Assembly: GCA_963082875.1 (NCBI GenBank)
Contig: OY720099.1
Coordinates: 6,138,001 to 6,202,000, forward strand
Origin: Corella eumyota
Taxonomy: Eukaryota > Chordata > Ascidiacea > Phlebobranchia > Corellidae
Length of the DNA stretch: 64,000 nucleotides
Direction of reading: 5' to 3'
In this document: one piece after another, positions 62,801 through 64,000 of the stretch
Position numbering within the stretch: position 1 is the first letter of the stretch
How the letters are laid out: each line of letters begins with the position of its first letter
Program-made: the position numbers and the translations under genes
Notes under the pieces: model-generated
Database searches by the model: none
Seen by the model: only the letters and a program-made list of their open reading frames with translations
What the model was told of the DNA's origin: nothing

Positions 62801-64000
62801 CAAATGAAGAGAACTATGCTTCTGTTAAAAAAATTAACCAAAACATATTAACAAAAAAAATGTACGGTATTTAAAACAAAAAAAACCTAAGTTTATGAAA
62901 TATATACATAATTTAAACATATTTTGCAAAAAGTATATAACGTGCAAATACAAACTTTGAATGGGTTTATCAATTATTGCCTAGATAAGAATGTAAGCAT
63001 AAAATTTTAAAGATACATTTATATGATAATACCTTTTCCCAAGTAATCCATGCTTTTGCCTTATCTTGAATGCTTTTCGCAGACCACCTATCTTTAAACT
63101 TTTCATAAAGTTTCTCATAAGCCTGAAGGCCATGCTCTTTCATATCTCCGATTGAAAGGTCAATTCGCTTTTCAACAAAACTAACATCCAAATCCAATTC
63201 ACAAAGACTATGATTTACAACACTGCACATGTACAAATAACAAAAAAAATTAATTTAATGCATTTTTTTATCTTAAACTAAAATCTAACTCTTTGTACGT
63301 AAAAAAATGTGGTCCATACTTTCTTGATGTATCTGCTAGACTCCATTGATTTTGAGGATTAAATTGCGGAAATCTCACATTTTGATCACACTCAATCACT
63401 TGTTGCTCAACCAGTTCAATCCAATAAAGAAAACCTCCAATTAAATTATAATCAGCAATTTGATACCAAGTATTTTCCACAAACGAATCATCATCTCGAA
63501 CAAATTTAAAGTATTCCTTATTGTAAGTTAGTGACGATATGGAATGGTAGAGAGGTATTGCAAATTTCCATTCGCACATTGACAAATCCTCCCTAAAAAG
63601 ATAGTTTCAACAATAAACTTATTTTAAGTAAGCCTGCTTTTTGCAGGTATTGTAAAGTGTGTTTTAAAATTCTTTTACATCTCTTTGATATTTTGAATTT
63701 GAAATCTAGTTGCCGAAACATGAATAGTTTTGTATACAACATAAAAACAAAAAAATATATGACATTCCAATTTTAACTATTTCTATTCTTTAAATAGAAA
63801 TACAATTGATACCAATTAATAACTGCTTCTAATAAAAAAAATTTTTTAGTTAGTTAATTTTATTTACCGAAAATAAAGAGCAGGACCAAAAAGTGGTTTA
63901 TCAATAATTTCAACAAAACCCTCCAAAATGAAAGTTTCAGGTCTGGTAATTCCCAAGAATGATTTATCACAATTTGACCAATTCCATGTTCTTATTAAAA
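23291..64000 (-). CDS. Polycystin-1-like receptor-channel, 93 exons, N-terminus beyond the window
   Basis: One minus-strand gene fills this span. I traced 93 exons with consistent splice phases throughout, giving 5660 residues before a TGA at 23291-23293. Human PKD1 is about 4300, so this is an exceptionally long member even without its start. Domain order is unknown region, CTLD x2, trefoil, CTLD, EGF, CTLD, unknown module, ConA-like x3, CTLD, WSC, about 10 PKD, REJ, GAIN/GPS, TM1, PLAT, TM2-11, coiled coil. Residue numbers in other entries count from the first full codon in this window. Most introns are 60-500 bp and GT-AG; two appear to be GC-AG. Introns over 300 bp where I see nothing but AT-rich DNA are 61675-62080, 58418-58738, 54008-54487, 48438-48913, 47527-47870, 40981-41300, 36797-37107, 30952-31328 and 30178-30588. 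The protein should be a surface receptor-channel subunit, by family analogy. Confidence 0.93.
24013..25579 (-). CDS. Polycystin-like gene: channel helices TM7-TM11 and pore region (exons 88-91)
   Basis: Exons 25391-25579, 24811-24976, 24436-24704 and 24013-24174 (residues about 5293-5554). TM7 YVLIVIYIIFLIVLLFKLYH, TM8 VIDLAGLILAFCAIALYAV, TM9 FRYLLAFTLFLATLKFTKLL, TM10 SVMFSIYFVAFMFL, the pore helix MFSMLLGRFDF, and TM11 GPIFFCMFTGICTIALLNMF. The site matching the LGD selectivity filter of PKD2 reads LGR here (Arg about residue 5511), as expected of a PKD1-type subunit that may not conduct alone. Confidence 0.94.
25137..25200 (-). mobile_element. Possible highly decayed fragment of the intronic SINE
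   Basis: The order tttgggatatca...tgcctgataa...gctaagcagcag matches the body of the SINE family in outline, but many bases differ. It lies in the intron 24977-25390. Confidence 0.2.
25792..27109 (-). CDS. Polycystin-like gene: TM6 and polycystin (TOP) extracellular domain (exons 83-87)
   Basis: Exons 26877-27109, 26719-26770, 26491-26613, 26045-26201 and 25792-25957 (residues about 5049-5292). TM6 is IASYLLYVVLLLVAA. The TOP domain shows WLWCDETL, APNWYNGD, IRQLRVKK, the CVITTN...RDC cysteine pair, WTFQDF, LGGYPYQGKMNLYDGGGYQV, LKWIDRQTAAVFIEFS. The GGGY and the T-A-AVFIEFS-VYNANINLF run are the family hallmark; this domain drives subunit assembly in PKD channels. Exon 26719-26770 is only 52 bp. 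Confidence 0.95.
27311..29181 (-). CDS. Polycystin-like gene: membrane helices 2-5 (exons 78-82)
   Basis: Exons 29035-29181, 28798-28883, 28516-28646, 27862-28042 and 27311-27485 (residues about 4809-5048). FSRPTKSNFTRVQRLSCALA leads into TM2 (LAILFSTMLSSAMFF); TM3 is VQQLIISIEASLIVIPINIL; a charged loop follows (EEKKKTE); then LPHWMVYVTWSLVFLVCG (TM4), WLLTILFSFVQSVFIIQPAK and VVLVSIVVSFVV (TM5 region), and an acidic loop (LDQDEEDAHGRQEDLKEF). These are very typical PKD1-family sequences. Confidence 0.94.
27539..27580. repeat. Perfect 12-bp inverted repeat (intronic hairpin)
   Basis: ACATCAGGCAAT at 27539-27550 and its exact reverse complement ATTGCCTGATGT at 27569-27580 flank an 18-base loop. 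It lies in the intron between the exons at 27862-28042 and 27311-27485. Function unknown; it may be a chance or transposon-derived hairpin. Confidence 0.6.
28140..28390 (+). mobile_element. tRNA-derived SINE, near full length, in intron
   Basis: The head agcatagtgtagtggtgaaa, a B-box-like gtgggtttaattcgc, the body (agactgggtcgaagtaac) and the tail gataaagatatatatata follow the family order. It is diverged from the other copies and shortened in the head. Confidence 0.75.
29332..30696 (-). CDS. Polycystin-like gene: first membrane helix and PLAT domain (exons 74-77)
   Basis: Exon 30589-30696 encodes TM1 (LAVLLTLIGMFVLYVIGVFF) followed by CRRQDKK, the cytoplasmic stop. Exons 30004-30177, 29660-29820 and 29332-29492 encode PLAT: YFYQVIVTTGGHRNAETTS, VLFGE, RFKRGSVRKFLLT, LGKLTDLKIWHDNTG, CSWYLQHITVVDL, FFFCDDWLAVDQSDGQIERL. 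Residues about 4608-4808. PLAT/LH2 is the lipid- and protein-binding domain in the first intracellular loop of all polycystin-1 proteins. The last donor is GTATGT at 29330-29331, chosen by phase. Confidence 0.95.
30821..31445 (-). CDS. Polycystin-like gene: GPS autocleavage site (exons 72-73)
   Basis: Exons 31329-31445 and 30821-30951 (residues about 4525-4607). The GPS pattern is complete: CQFWNETTNKWETTGC, then VVCMCNHLTSFGADFLV. Cleavage in this family falls in HL|T, here about residues 4583/4584, so the N-terminal ectodomain should be cut yet stay attached. Both tryptophans and all four cysteines are present. Confidence 0.95.
31583..31812 (+). mobile_element. tRNA-derived SINE lacking its 3' end, next to a splice donor
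   Basis: Head ggtgtagtgatcagaacact, B box gggttcgattccc (closest to the tRNA consensus of all copies), and body through the gagtaactgttgttactc hairpin; the remaining roughly 55 bp of the family's 3' end are missing. Its last base is about 10 bp from the donor of exon 31823-31968. Confidence 0.8.
31823..35421 (-). CDS. Polycystin-like gene: GAIN-region exons 62-71
   Basis: Exons 35311-35421, 35057-35162, 34467-34584, 34269-34362, 33906-34100, 33205-33388, 32864-32967, 32509-32633, 32163-32360 and 31823-31968 (residues about 4065-4524). The first part is helical (VVDKINSDSD, LETASVVAVGIDNVVKAARS) with a highly charged stretch (EERVERRNRQQQKREEFFRK); the later part is beta-rich (VVSLTFSFPNG, YHELNVRKHEDILFLKIQP, NIRIRIYFL, RYVFGILQIG), as in the GAIN fold before a GPS. 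Exon 32163-32360 has no usable GT donor in phase; the best fit is TACTAG|GCATTT, a second GC-AG intron. Confidence 0.85.
33480..33756 (-). mobile_element. tRNA-derived SINE, near full length
   Basis: Reverse-oriented copy in the intron 33389-33905. The tail (atatttatcctttatg on the plus strand) is at left and the head (ctacaccatgctgccgg) at right, with the internal hairpin gagtaacatcagttactc. Confidence 0.85.
34629..34898 (-). mobile_element. tRNA-derived SINE, near full length
   Basis: Reverse-oriented copy in the intron 34585-35056, from gtatatatctttatccttga to cactacaccacgctgcca. Its tail lies about 45 bp from the acceptor side of exon 34467-34584. Confidence 0.85.
35684..39580 (-). CDS. 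Polycystin-like gene: REJ domain (exons 52-61)
   Basis: Exons 38845-39580, 38540-38642, 38188-38345, 37774-37901, 37473-37603, 37108-37328, 36626-36796, 36421-36533, 36039-36148 and 35684-35768 (residues about 3413-4064). Receptor-for-egg-jelly marks are LPPLVAGIQYGVRRAVGFDE with INMNAAVASFDPDKE and LTFIWSC; later ITYSWSL, LKPGFKYHVRVEG, LPPYGGSC, TTRFTIACLDWKDEG and VWLQVRILDEYGEW. The gly-gly-cys and W-D motifs are the standard REJ core. REJ lies between PKD repeats and GAIN/GPS in PKD1 and in sea urchin sperm receptors. Confidence 0.92.
39780..43621 (-). CDS. Polycystin-like gene: remaining PKD domains (exons 43-51)
   Basis: Exons 43331-43621, 43082-43210, 42402-42871, 42039-42281, 41301-41625, 40804-40980, 40572-40708, 40324-40481 and 39780-40031 (residues about 2686-3412). 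PKD Ig-like signs recur: SSFHKQGNYSVLVQVINALG; SIGYYQAHIHAYNN; FLDFGDNTNPS with HKYQQPGNYTISVRVSNIFG; LQFGDNQTL with HSYSTFGIYTPTIIARNA; YTKPGFYEVQTSMHN; and YIVNLGDGSKII. Several lack the central WDFGDG-type core and are divergent. Together with the previous exon I count about ten. In polycystin-1 these form the force-bearing extracellular stalk. Confidence 0.88.
41660..41934 (-). mobile_element. tRNA-derived SINE, head decayed
   Basis: Reverse-oriented copy in the intron 41626-42038. Body and tail are well kept (agttactccgacccagtctc); the A-box end is diverged (ccgctatacttaaattgc). Confidence 0.8.
43800..45384 (-). CDS. Polycystin-like gene: WSC domain and first PKD domains (exon 42, 1585 bp)
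   Basis: This is by far the largest exon and encodes residues about 2157-2685. It opens with a WSC domain: YFEGCYAQDNTFQTNV, LGTYTKHQACRKACQETYES, ANQCNCVDKL. PKD domains follow: HNYENNGVYEVNIQLINF; then CEFSYGDNTPVE with YHKYETEGYYEVTVKCWN; then a third with NAICNVHFTN and LVVSCYNALTD; and the first half of a fourth. WSC just before PKD repeats is the human PKD1 arrangement. A single exon over several domains, among exons of about 150 bp, suggests local intron loss. Confidence 0.93.
45499..46149 (-). CDS. Polycystin-like gene: C-type lectin domain 5 (exons 40-41)
   Basis: Exons 45905-46149 and 45499-45634 (residues about 2030-2156). Clear CTLD start CSNGWYQIGENCFM, then RKCRDILGYLPTISSF, LDLSFYIGLVNSTGKYYWEN, and LKWVPKV with a final LLCM. 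Exon 46149-45905 uses a consensus GTAAGT donor; reading through it would add a lysine-rich tail and stop at 45779. The donor of the second exon is AAAG|GCAAGT, so this intron is GC-AG; the nearest GT site breaks the frame. Confidence 0.85.
46241..46522 (+). mobile_element. tRNA-derived SINE, full length
   Basis: Starts ggcagcgtggtgtattggta, B box gtgggtttaatccccac, ends catcgaggataaagatatat. It is one of the best preserved copies. Its tail ends about 16 bp from the splice donor of exon 46540-46743. Confidence 0.9.
46540..47956 (-). CDS. Polycystin-like gene: concanavalin A/LamG-like domain 3 (exons 36-39)
   Basis: Exons 47871-47956, 47281-47526, 46862-47066 and 46540-46743 (residues about 1783-2029). 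The jellyroll marks are NCVDGFTIHFSMLPQACQY, GLAFYINSDNEYFYLDL, KWKINVKVENYETMLGVYRI and, in the last exon, the GYYTLKLVDLYYWDGIVEAL helix-strand end. Splice phases and the C-x-D-GF-TI opening parallel ConA-like domains 1 and 2. Confidence 0.75.
48154..49855 (-). CDS. Polycystin-like gene: concanavalin A/LamG-like domain 2 (exons 32-35)
   Basis: Exons 49780-49855, 49515-49611, 48914-49125 and 48154-48437 (residues about 1560-1782). It has NCKQGFTIAFTLK, HILLLGNTPNT, RGFSIQLIEITKNIGTISL, and KWEFQFDEPTMFWAQMDVDG followed by LFCMRWPDNC. Order and C-x-x-GF-T opening match the neighbouring ConA-like domains, so the three look like tandem duplicates. Confidence 0.7.
49190..49465 (-). mobile_element. 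tRNA-derived SINE, full length
   Basis: Reverse-oriented copy in the intron 49126-49514, from tgtatatatctttatcctcg to ccaccacaccacactgccgg. Confidence 0.88.
50040..51859 (-). CDS. Polycystin-like gene: concanavalin A/LamG-like domain 1 (exons 28-31)
   Basis: Exons 51694-51859, 51269-51417, 50682-50794 and 50040-50298 (residues about 1331-1559). The strand pattern is that of LamG/pentraxin-type jellyrolls: CLSCVPGFTLSFWIKV opening, NNKIILITGKD, KSLTAFVRFNGSIW, then KWTFLIVSWNQQNGLLVTID, the conserved W-(x)-V-S-W...G strand pair. The closing NTISNI-like segment here is VTIRRISSMSIGSNQTNREI. Likely role is ligand or glycan binding in the ectodomain. Confidence 0.75.
50371..50644 (+). mobile_element. 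tRNA-derived SINE, full length, diverged 3' end
   Basis: Starts cagcagcatggtgtagtagt, B box gtgggtttgatccccac. The tail reads ggttgtgaagtcaacctt, a variant shared with the copies at 51927 and 56220, suggesting a subfamily. Confidence 0.85.
50922..51207 (-). mobile_element. tRNA-derived SINE, full length
   Basis: Reverse-oriented copy in the intron 50795-51268, from gtatttatatatctttatcg to accacaccaagctgccgg. Confidence 0.88.
51927..52291 (+). mobile_element. tRNA-derived SINE with a duplicated head
   Basis: Two successive head segments occur: tcagaacatgctacactaca near 51943 and tcagaacacttgctacacta near 52030, each followed by a B-box-like segment (gtttcgatccccactgctt, then atttcaattcccactgctt). 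One body and tail follow. The copy is about 80 bp longer than the family norm. Confidence 0.75.
52397..54579 (-). CDS. Polycystin-like gene: unrecognised cysteine-containing module (exons 22-27)
   Basis: Exons 54488-54579, 53858-54007, 53658-53781, 53322-53497, 52705-52847 and 52397-52650 encode residues about 1018-1330. I do not recognise the fold. The middle has CGDCIFGCSGTEVYLTDSEN then IGCRVYLL; the last exon is cysteine-rich (INCSSPPCVHQIACMRPGK, LLFCQKDS, WTCPINK). The CGDC...GTEVYLTDS stretch faintly recalls LCCL domains, and YEIIVLKWEDK faintly recalls FAMeT-like domains; neither is firm. Exon 53658-53781 has a stronger GTAAGT donor at 53637-53638, but using it would put the next exon out of frame, so I used the GTATTC site. 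Confidence 0.75.
53062..53200 (-). mobile_element. Decayed SINE fragment
   Basis: The tail-to-body order is recognisable (tttcgatattgaaaagcca, aatagagtaacaaatgctac, cctgacccagtcagaagtta), then similarity fades. It lies in the intron 52848-53321. Confidence 0.55.
54737..55014 (+). mobile_element. tRNA-derived SINE, near full length
   Basis: Starts ccggcagcgtggtgtagtgg, B box gtgggttcaatccctac, ends gcatcgaggataaagatata. A short deletion lies near the middle. It sits in the intron 54580-55136. Confidence 0.88.
55137..56558 (-). CDS. Polycystin-like gene: C-type lectin domain 4 (exons 18-21)
   Basis: Exons 56490-56558, 55959-56061, 55729-55817 and 55137-55299 (residues about 877-1017). Signs are CQNDWIAADGRCFLI at the start, SFYESELECRSLGSHLLTIN, the QVWLGHRR core, and EFISECLKF, FTWAPCHL and AYICEYD at the end. 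The donor of exon 55959-56061 is a weak GTTGTG, chosen because it is the one that keeps the phase and makes the CTLD contiguous (SYEDLEILQ joined to ENLYTNEQVW). No EPN motif is seen. Confidence 0.85.
55559..55672 (-). mobile_element. SINE body fragment
   Basis: Only the central body (catcagttactctgacccag through gctgctgactaagtatt) is present, without head or tail. It lies in the intron 55300-55728. Confidence 0.7.
56220..56456 (+). mobile_element. SINE, 5' truncated
   Basis: Begins inside the B-box region (agttcagttcccactgcc) and runs to the tail cacatcaaggattaataaat, with a small internal insertion near 56310 (two similar gaacaa words). It lies in the intron 56062-56489. Confidence 0.75.
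56841..56992 (-). CDS. Polycystin-like gene: EGF-like domain (exon 17)
   Basis: One exon encodes residues about 826-876. It contains FKCEKKFDYCAKYGASQCGS, then STCVNYPTNYECICNEGY, the six-cysteine spacing of an EGF module with the typical YECICNEGY end. The calcium-binding D-x-(D/N)-E start of cbEGF domains is not evident. Confidence 0.85.
57173..58115 (-). CDS. Polycystin-like gene: C-type lectin domain 3 (exons 14-16)
   Basis: Exons 58039-58115, 57825-57910 and 57173-57426 (residues about 687-825). CTLD signs are NWFTITGSNYEYALF, ARFKCREHGGDLAF, the LTWIGFKKD core and the C-terminal DNCGDCTVLEIGSGKWLSTA followed by CESG and ALCQRL. There is no EPN or QPD motif, so classical sugar binding is not predicted. 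The domain sits between the trefoil and EGF exons. Confidence 0.85.
57512..57796 (-). mobile_element. tRNA-derived SINE, full length
   Basis: Reverse-oriented copy in the intron 57427-57824, from ttgtatatatctttatcctc to ctactacaccacgttgcc. Its head lies about 28 bp from the splice donor of exon 57825-57910. Confidence 0.87.
58262..58417 (-). CDS. Polycystin-like gene: trefoil (P-type) domain (exon 13)
   Basis: One 156-bp exon, with both boundaries in phase 1, encodes residues about 635-686. The cysteine pattern is that of a P-type trefoil: EQCDVAV, RVQCHPD, SECIKNGCCYLEP and FLCYKKF, including the hallmark GCCY pair. A symmetric phase-1 exon is what domain shuffling would insert. Trefoils are small disulfide-locked extracellular modules found in mucosal and lectin-associated proteins. 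I do not know them as a usual part of polycystins. Confidence 0.8.
58739..59650 (-). CDS. Polycystin-like gene: C-type lectin domain 2 (exons 10-12)
   Basis: Exons 59491-59650, 59206-59325 and 58739-58851 (residues about 504-634). CTLD marks are EQNCQSLNGHLAY in the first exon, TFYLGITNIGAND in the second, and EPNFPNSEHCVVYY, WADITC and GLCQRL in the third. An EPN is present but the following WND is WAD, so calcium-dependent sugar binding is less certain than in domain 1. The domain is split over three exons, like the first. Confidence 0.85.
58960..59035 (-). mobile_element. Possible highly decayed SINE fragment
   Basis: Outline match to the body only (accctaacccaatcttaggt, tgcctttaacattttatgat). 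It lies in the intron 58852-59205. Confidence 0.3.
59764..60048 (+). mobile_element. tRNA-derived SINE, full length
   Basis: Starts ccggcagcgtggtgtaatgg, B box gtgggttcaatccccag, ends cacaccgaggataaagatat followed by an (AT)n tail. It ends about 24 bp from the donor of exon 60073-60191. Confidence 0.9.
60073..60799 (-). CDS. Polycystin-like gene: C-type lectin domain 1 (exons 7-9)
   Basis: Exons 60644-60799, 60413-60512 and 60073-60191 (residues about 379-503) form a CTLD. Signs in order are EYYFSSNQINWDASVLECAK (the alpha-helix/cysteine region), the SKLATP loop, the LLVGYSIGFTR core, then WQKGEPNNYGEENC, ending LNDFSC and YICQRQ. The EPN motif and the later ND pair are the calcium and mannose-type sugar ligands of canonical CTLDs, so this domain may really bind carbohydrate. 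The W of the usual WND is replaced by L. Confidence 0.9.
60975..61451 (+). mobile_element. Older SINE copy split by a younger one
   Basis: The body at 60975-61125 (attaagtaaggcgctttaaa to ttatgtttaggttaaaagg) stops, the complete younger copy at 61126-61402 follows, and the missing tail resumes at 61410-61451 (gttatgaagtcggccttctc then acatcgagaataaataaa). The older copy lacks its head. Confidence 0.75.
61126..61402 (+). mobile_element. tRNA-derived SINE, full length, inserted in another SINE
   Basis: Starts ccagcagcgtggtgtagtgg, B box gtgggtttaatccccac, ends catcgaggaaaaaaatatat. A shared gttat on each side may be the target-site duplication. It is one of the most intact copies. Confidence 0.88.
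61489..64000 (-). CDS. Polycystin-like gene: unrecognised N-terminal ectodomain, exons 1-6 of the window
   Basis: Exons 63868-64000 (partial), 63299-63592, 63033-63222, 62597-62821, 62081-62189 and 61489-61674 join in phase and encode about 378 residues. I recognise no family. Visible are scattered cysteines (WSNCDKS, LSMCEWKF, VIECDQN, SLCELDLD, IECDVN, GICSF, QKCAEDN), many aromatic residues, and a charged, probably helical stretch in the third exon (EKLYEKFKDRWSAKSIQDKA). Exon 6 has a CTLD-like DQKCAEDNATYV and leads straight into the first clear C-type lectin domain. A beta-rich extracellular fold is plausible but unproven. Confidence 0.75.
62213..62499 (-). mobile_element. tRNA-derived SINE, full length
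   Basis: Reverse-oriented copy in the intron 62190-62596, from ttgtatatatctttatcctt to cgatgcaccatgctgccgg. Its tail is about 23 bp from the acceptor of exon 62081-62189. Confidence 0.88.

Noticed and set aside
23291-64000. Two or more separate genes (lectin-type and polycystin-type)
   Set aside because: All 93 exons join with matching phases and there is no stop, poly(A) signal or promoter-like gap at the CTLD5/WSC border; still, only transcripts can settle it.

Overview
This is animal (eukaryotic) nuclear DNA, very AT-rich, with many short spliced exons. The AT content, the SINE-filled introns and a polycystin with a lectin-rich ectodomain best fit a cnidarian, probably a hydrozoan such as Hydra. 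That assignment is inference; nothing in the window names a species.

Layout. (1) Positions 1-21354 are one tandem satellite array: about 69 copies of a 311-bp monomer, organised into changing higher-order repeats, with no coding capacity. (2) Positions 21355-23290 are an AT-rich spacer. It holds a 101-bp duplication at the satellite edge, a tRNA-like SINE remnant and old degenerate direct repeats. (3) From 23291 to the right edge, all on the minus strand, lies one giant gene. I could chain 93 exons, and every splice phase agrees, giving 5660 residues followed by a TGA stop at 23291. The true N-terminus lies beyond position 64000.

The gene is a polycystin-1-like (PKD1 family) receptor-channel. 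From N to C the protein reads: an unrecognised region; two C-type lectin domains (CTLDs); a trefoil domain; a CTLD; an EGF domain; a CTLD; an unrecognised cysteine-containing module; three concanavalin A/LamG-like jellyroll domains; a CTLD; a WSC domain; about ten PKD domains; a REJ domain; a GAIN region with an intact GPS cleavage site; the first membrane helix; a PLAT domain; ten more membrane helices including the polycystin (TOP) domain and pore region; and a C-terminal coiled coil. The parts from WSC onward follow the known polycystin-1 order. The CTLD/trefoil/EGF/jellyroll assembly in front is the unusual part. The domains suggest a surface protein that senses carbohydrate or mechanical cues, is self-cleaved at the GPS, and may pair with a PKD2-type subunit. 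That role is inferred from the family.

Most larger introns carry a copy or fragment of one roughly 285-bp tRNA-derived SINE, about 20 in all and in both orientations. Several end within 10-30 bp of a splice site. Outside the satellite, the polycystin gene and the SINEs, I see no other gene.
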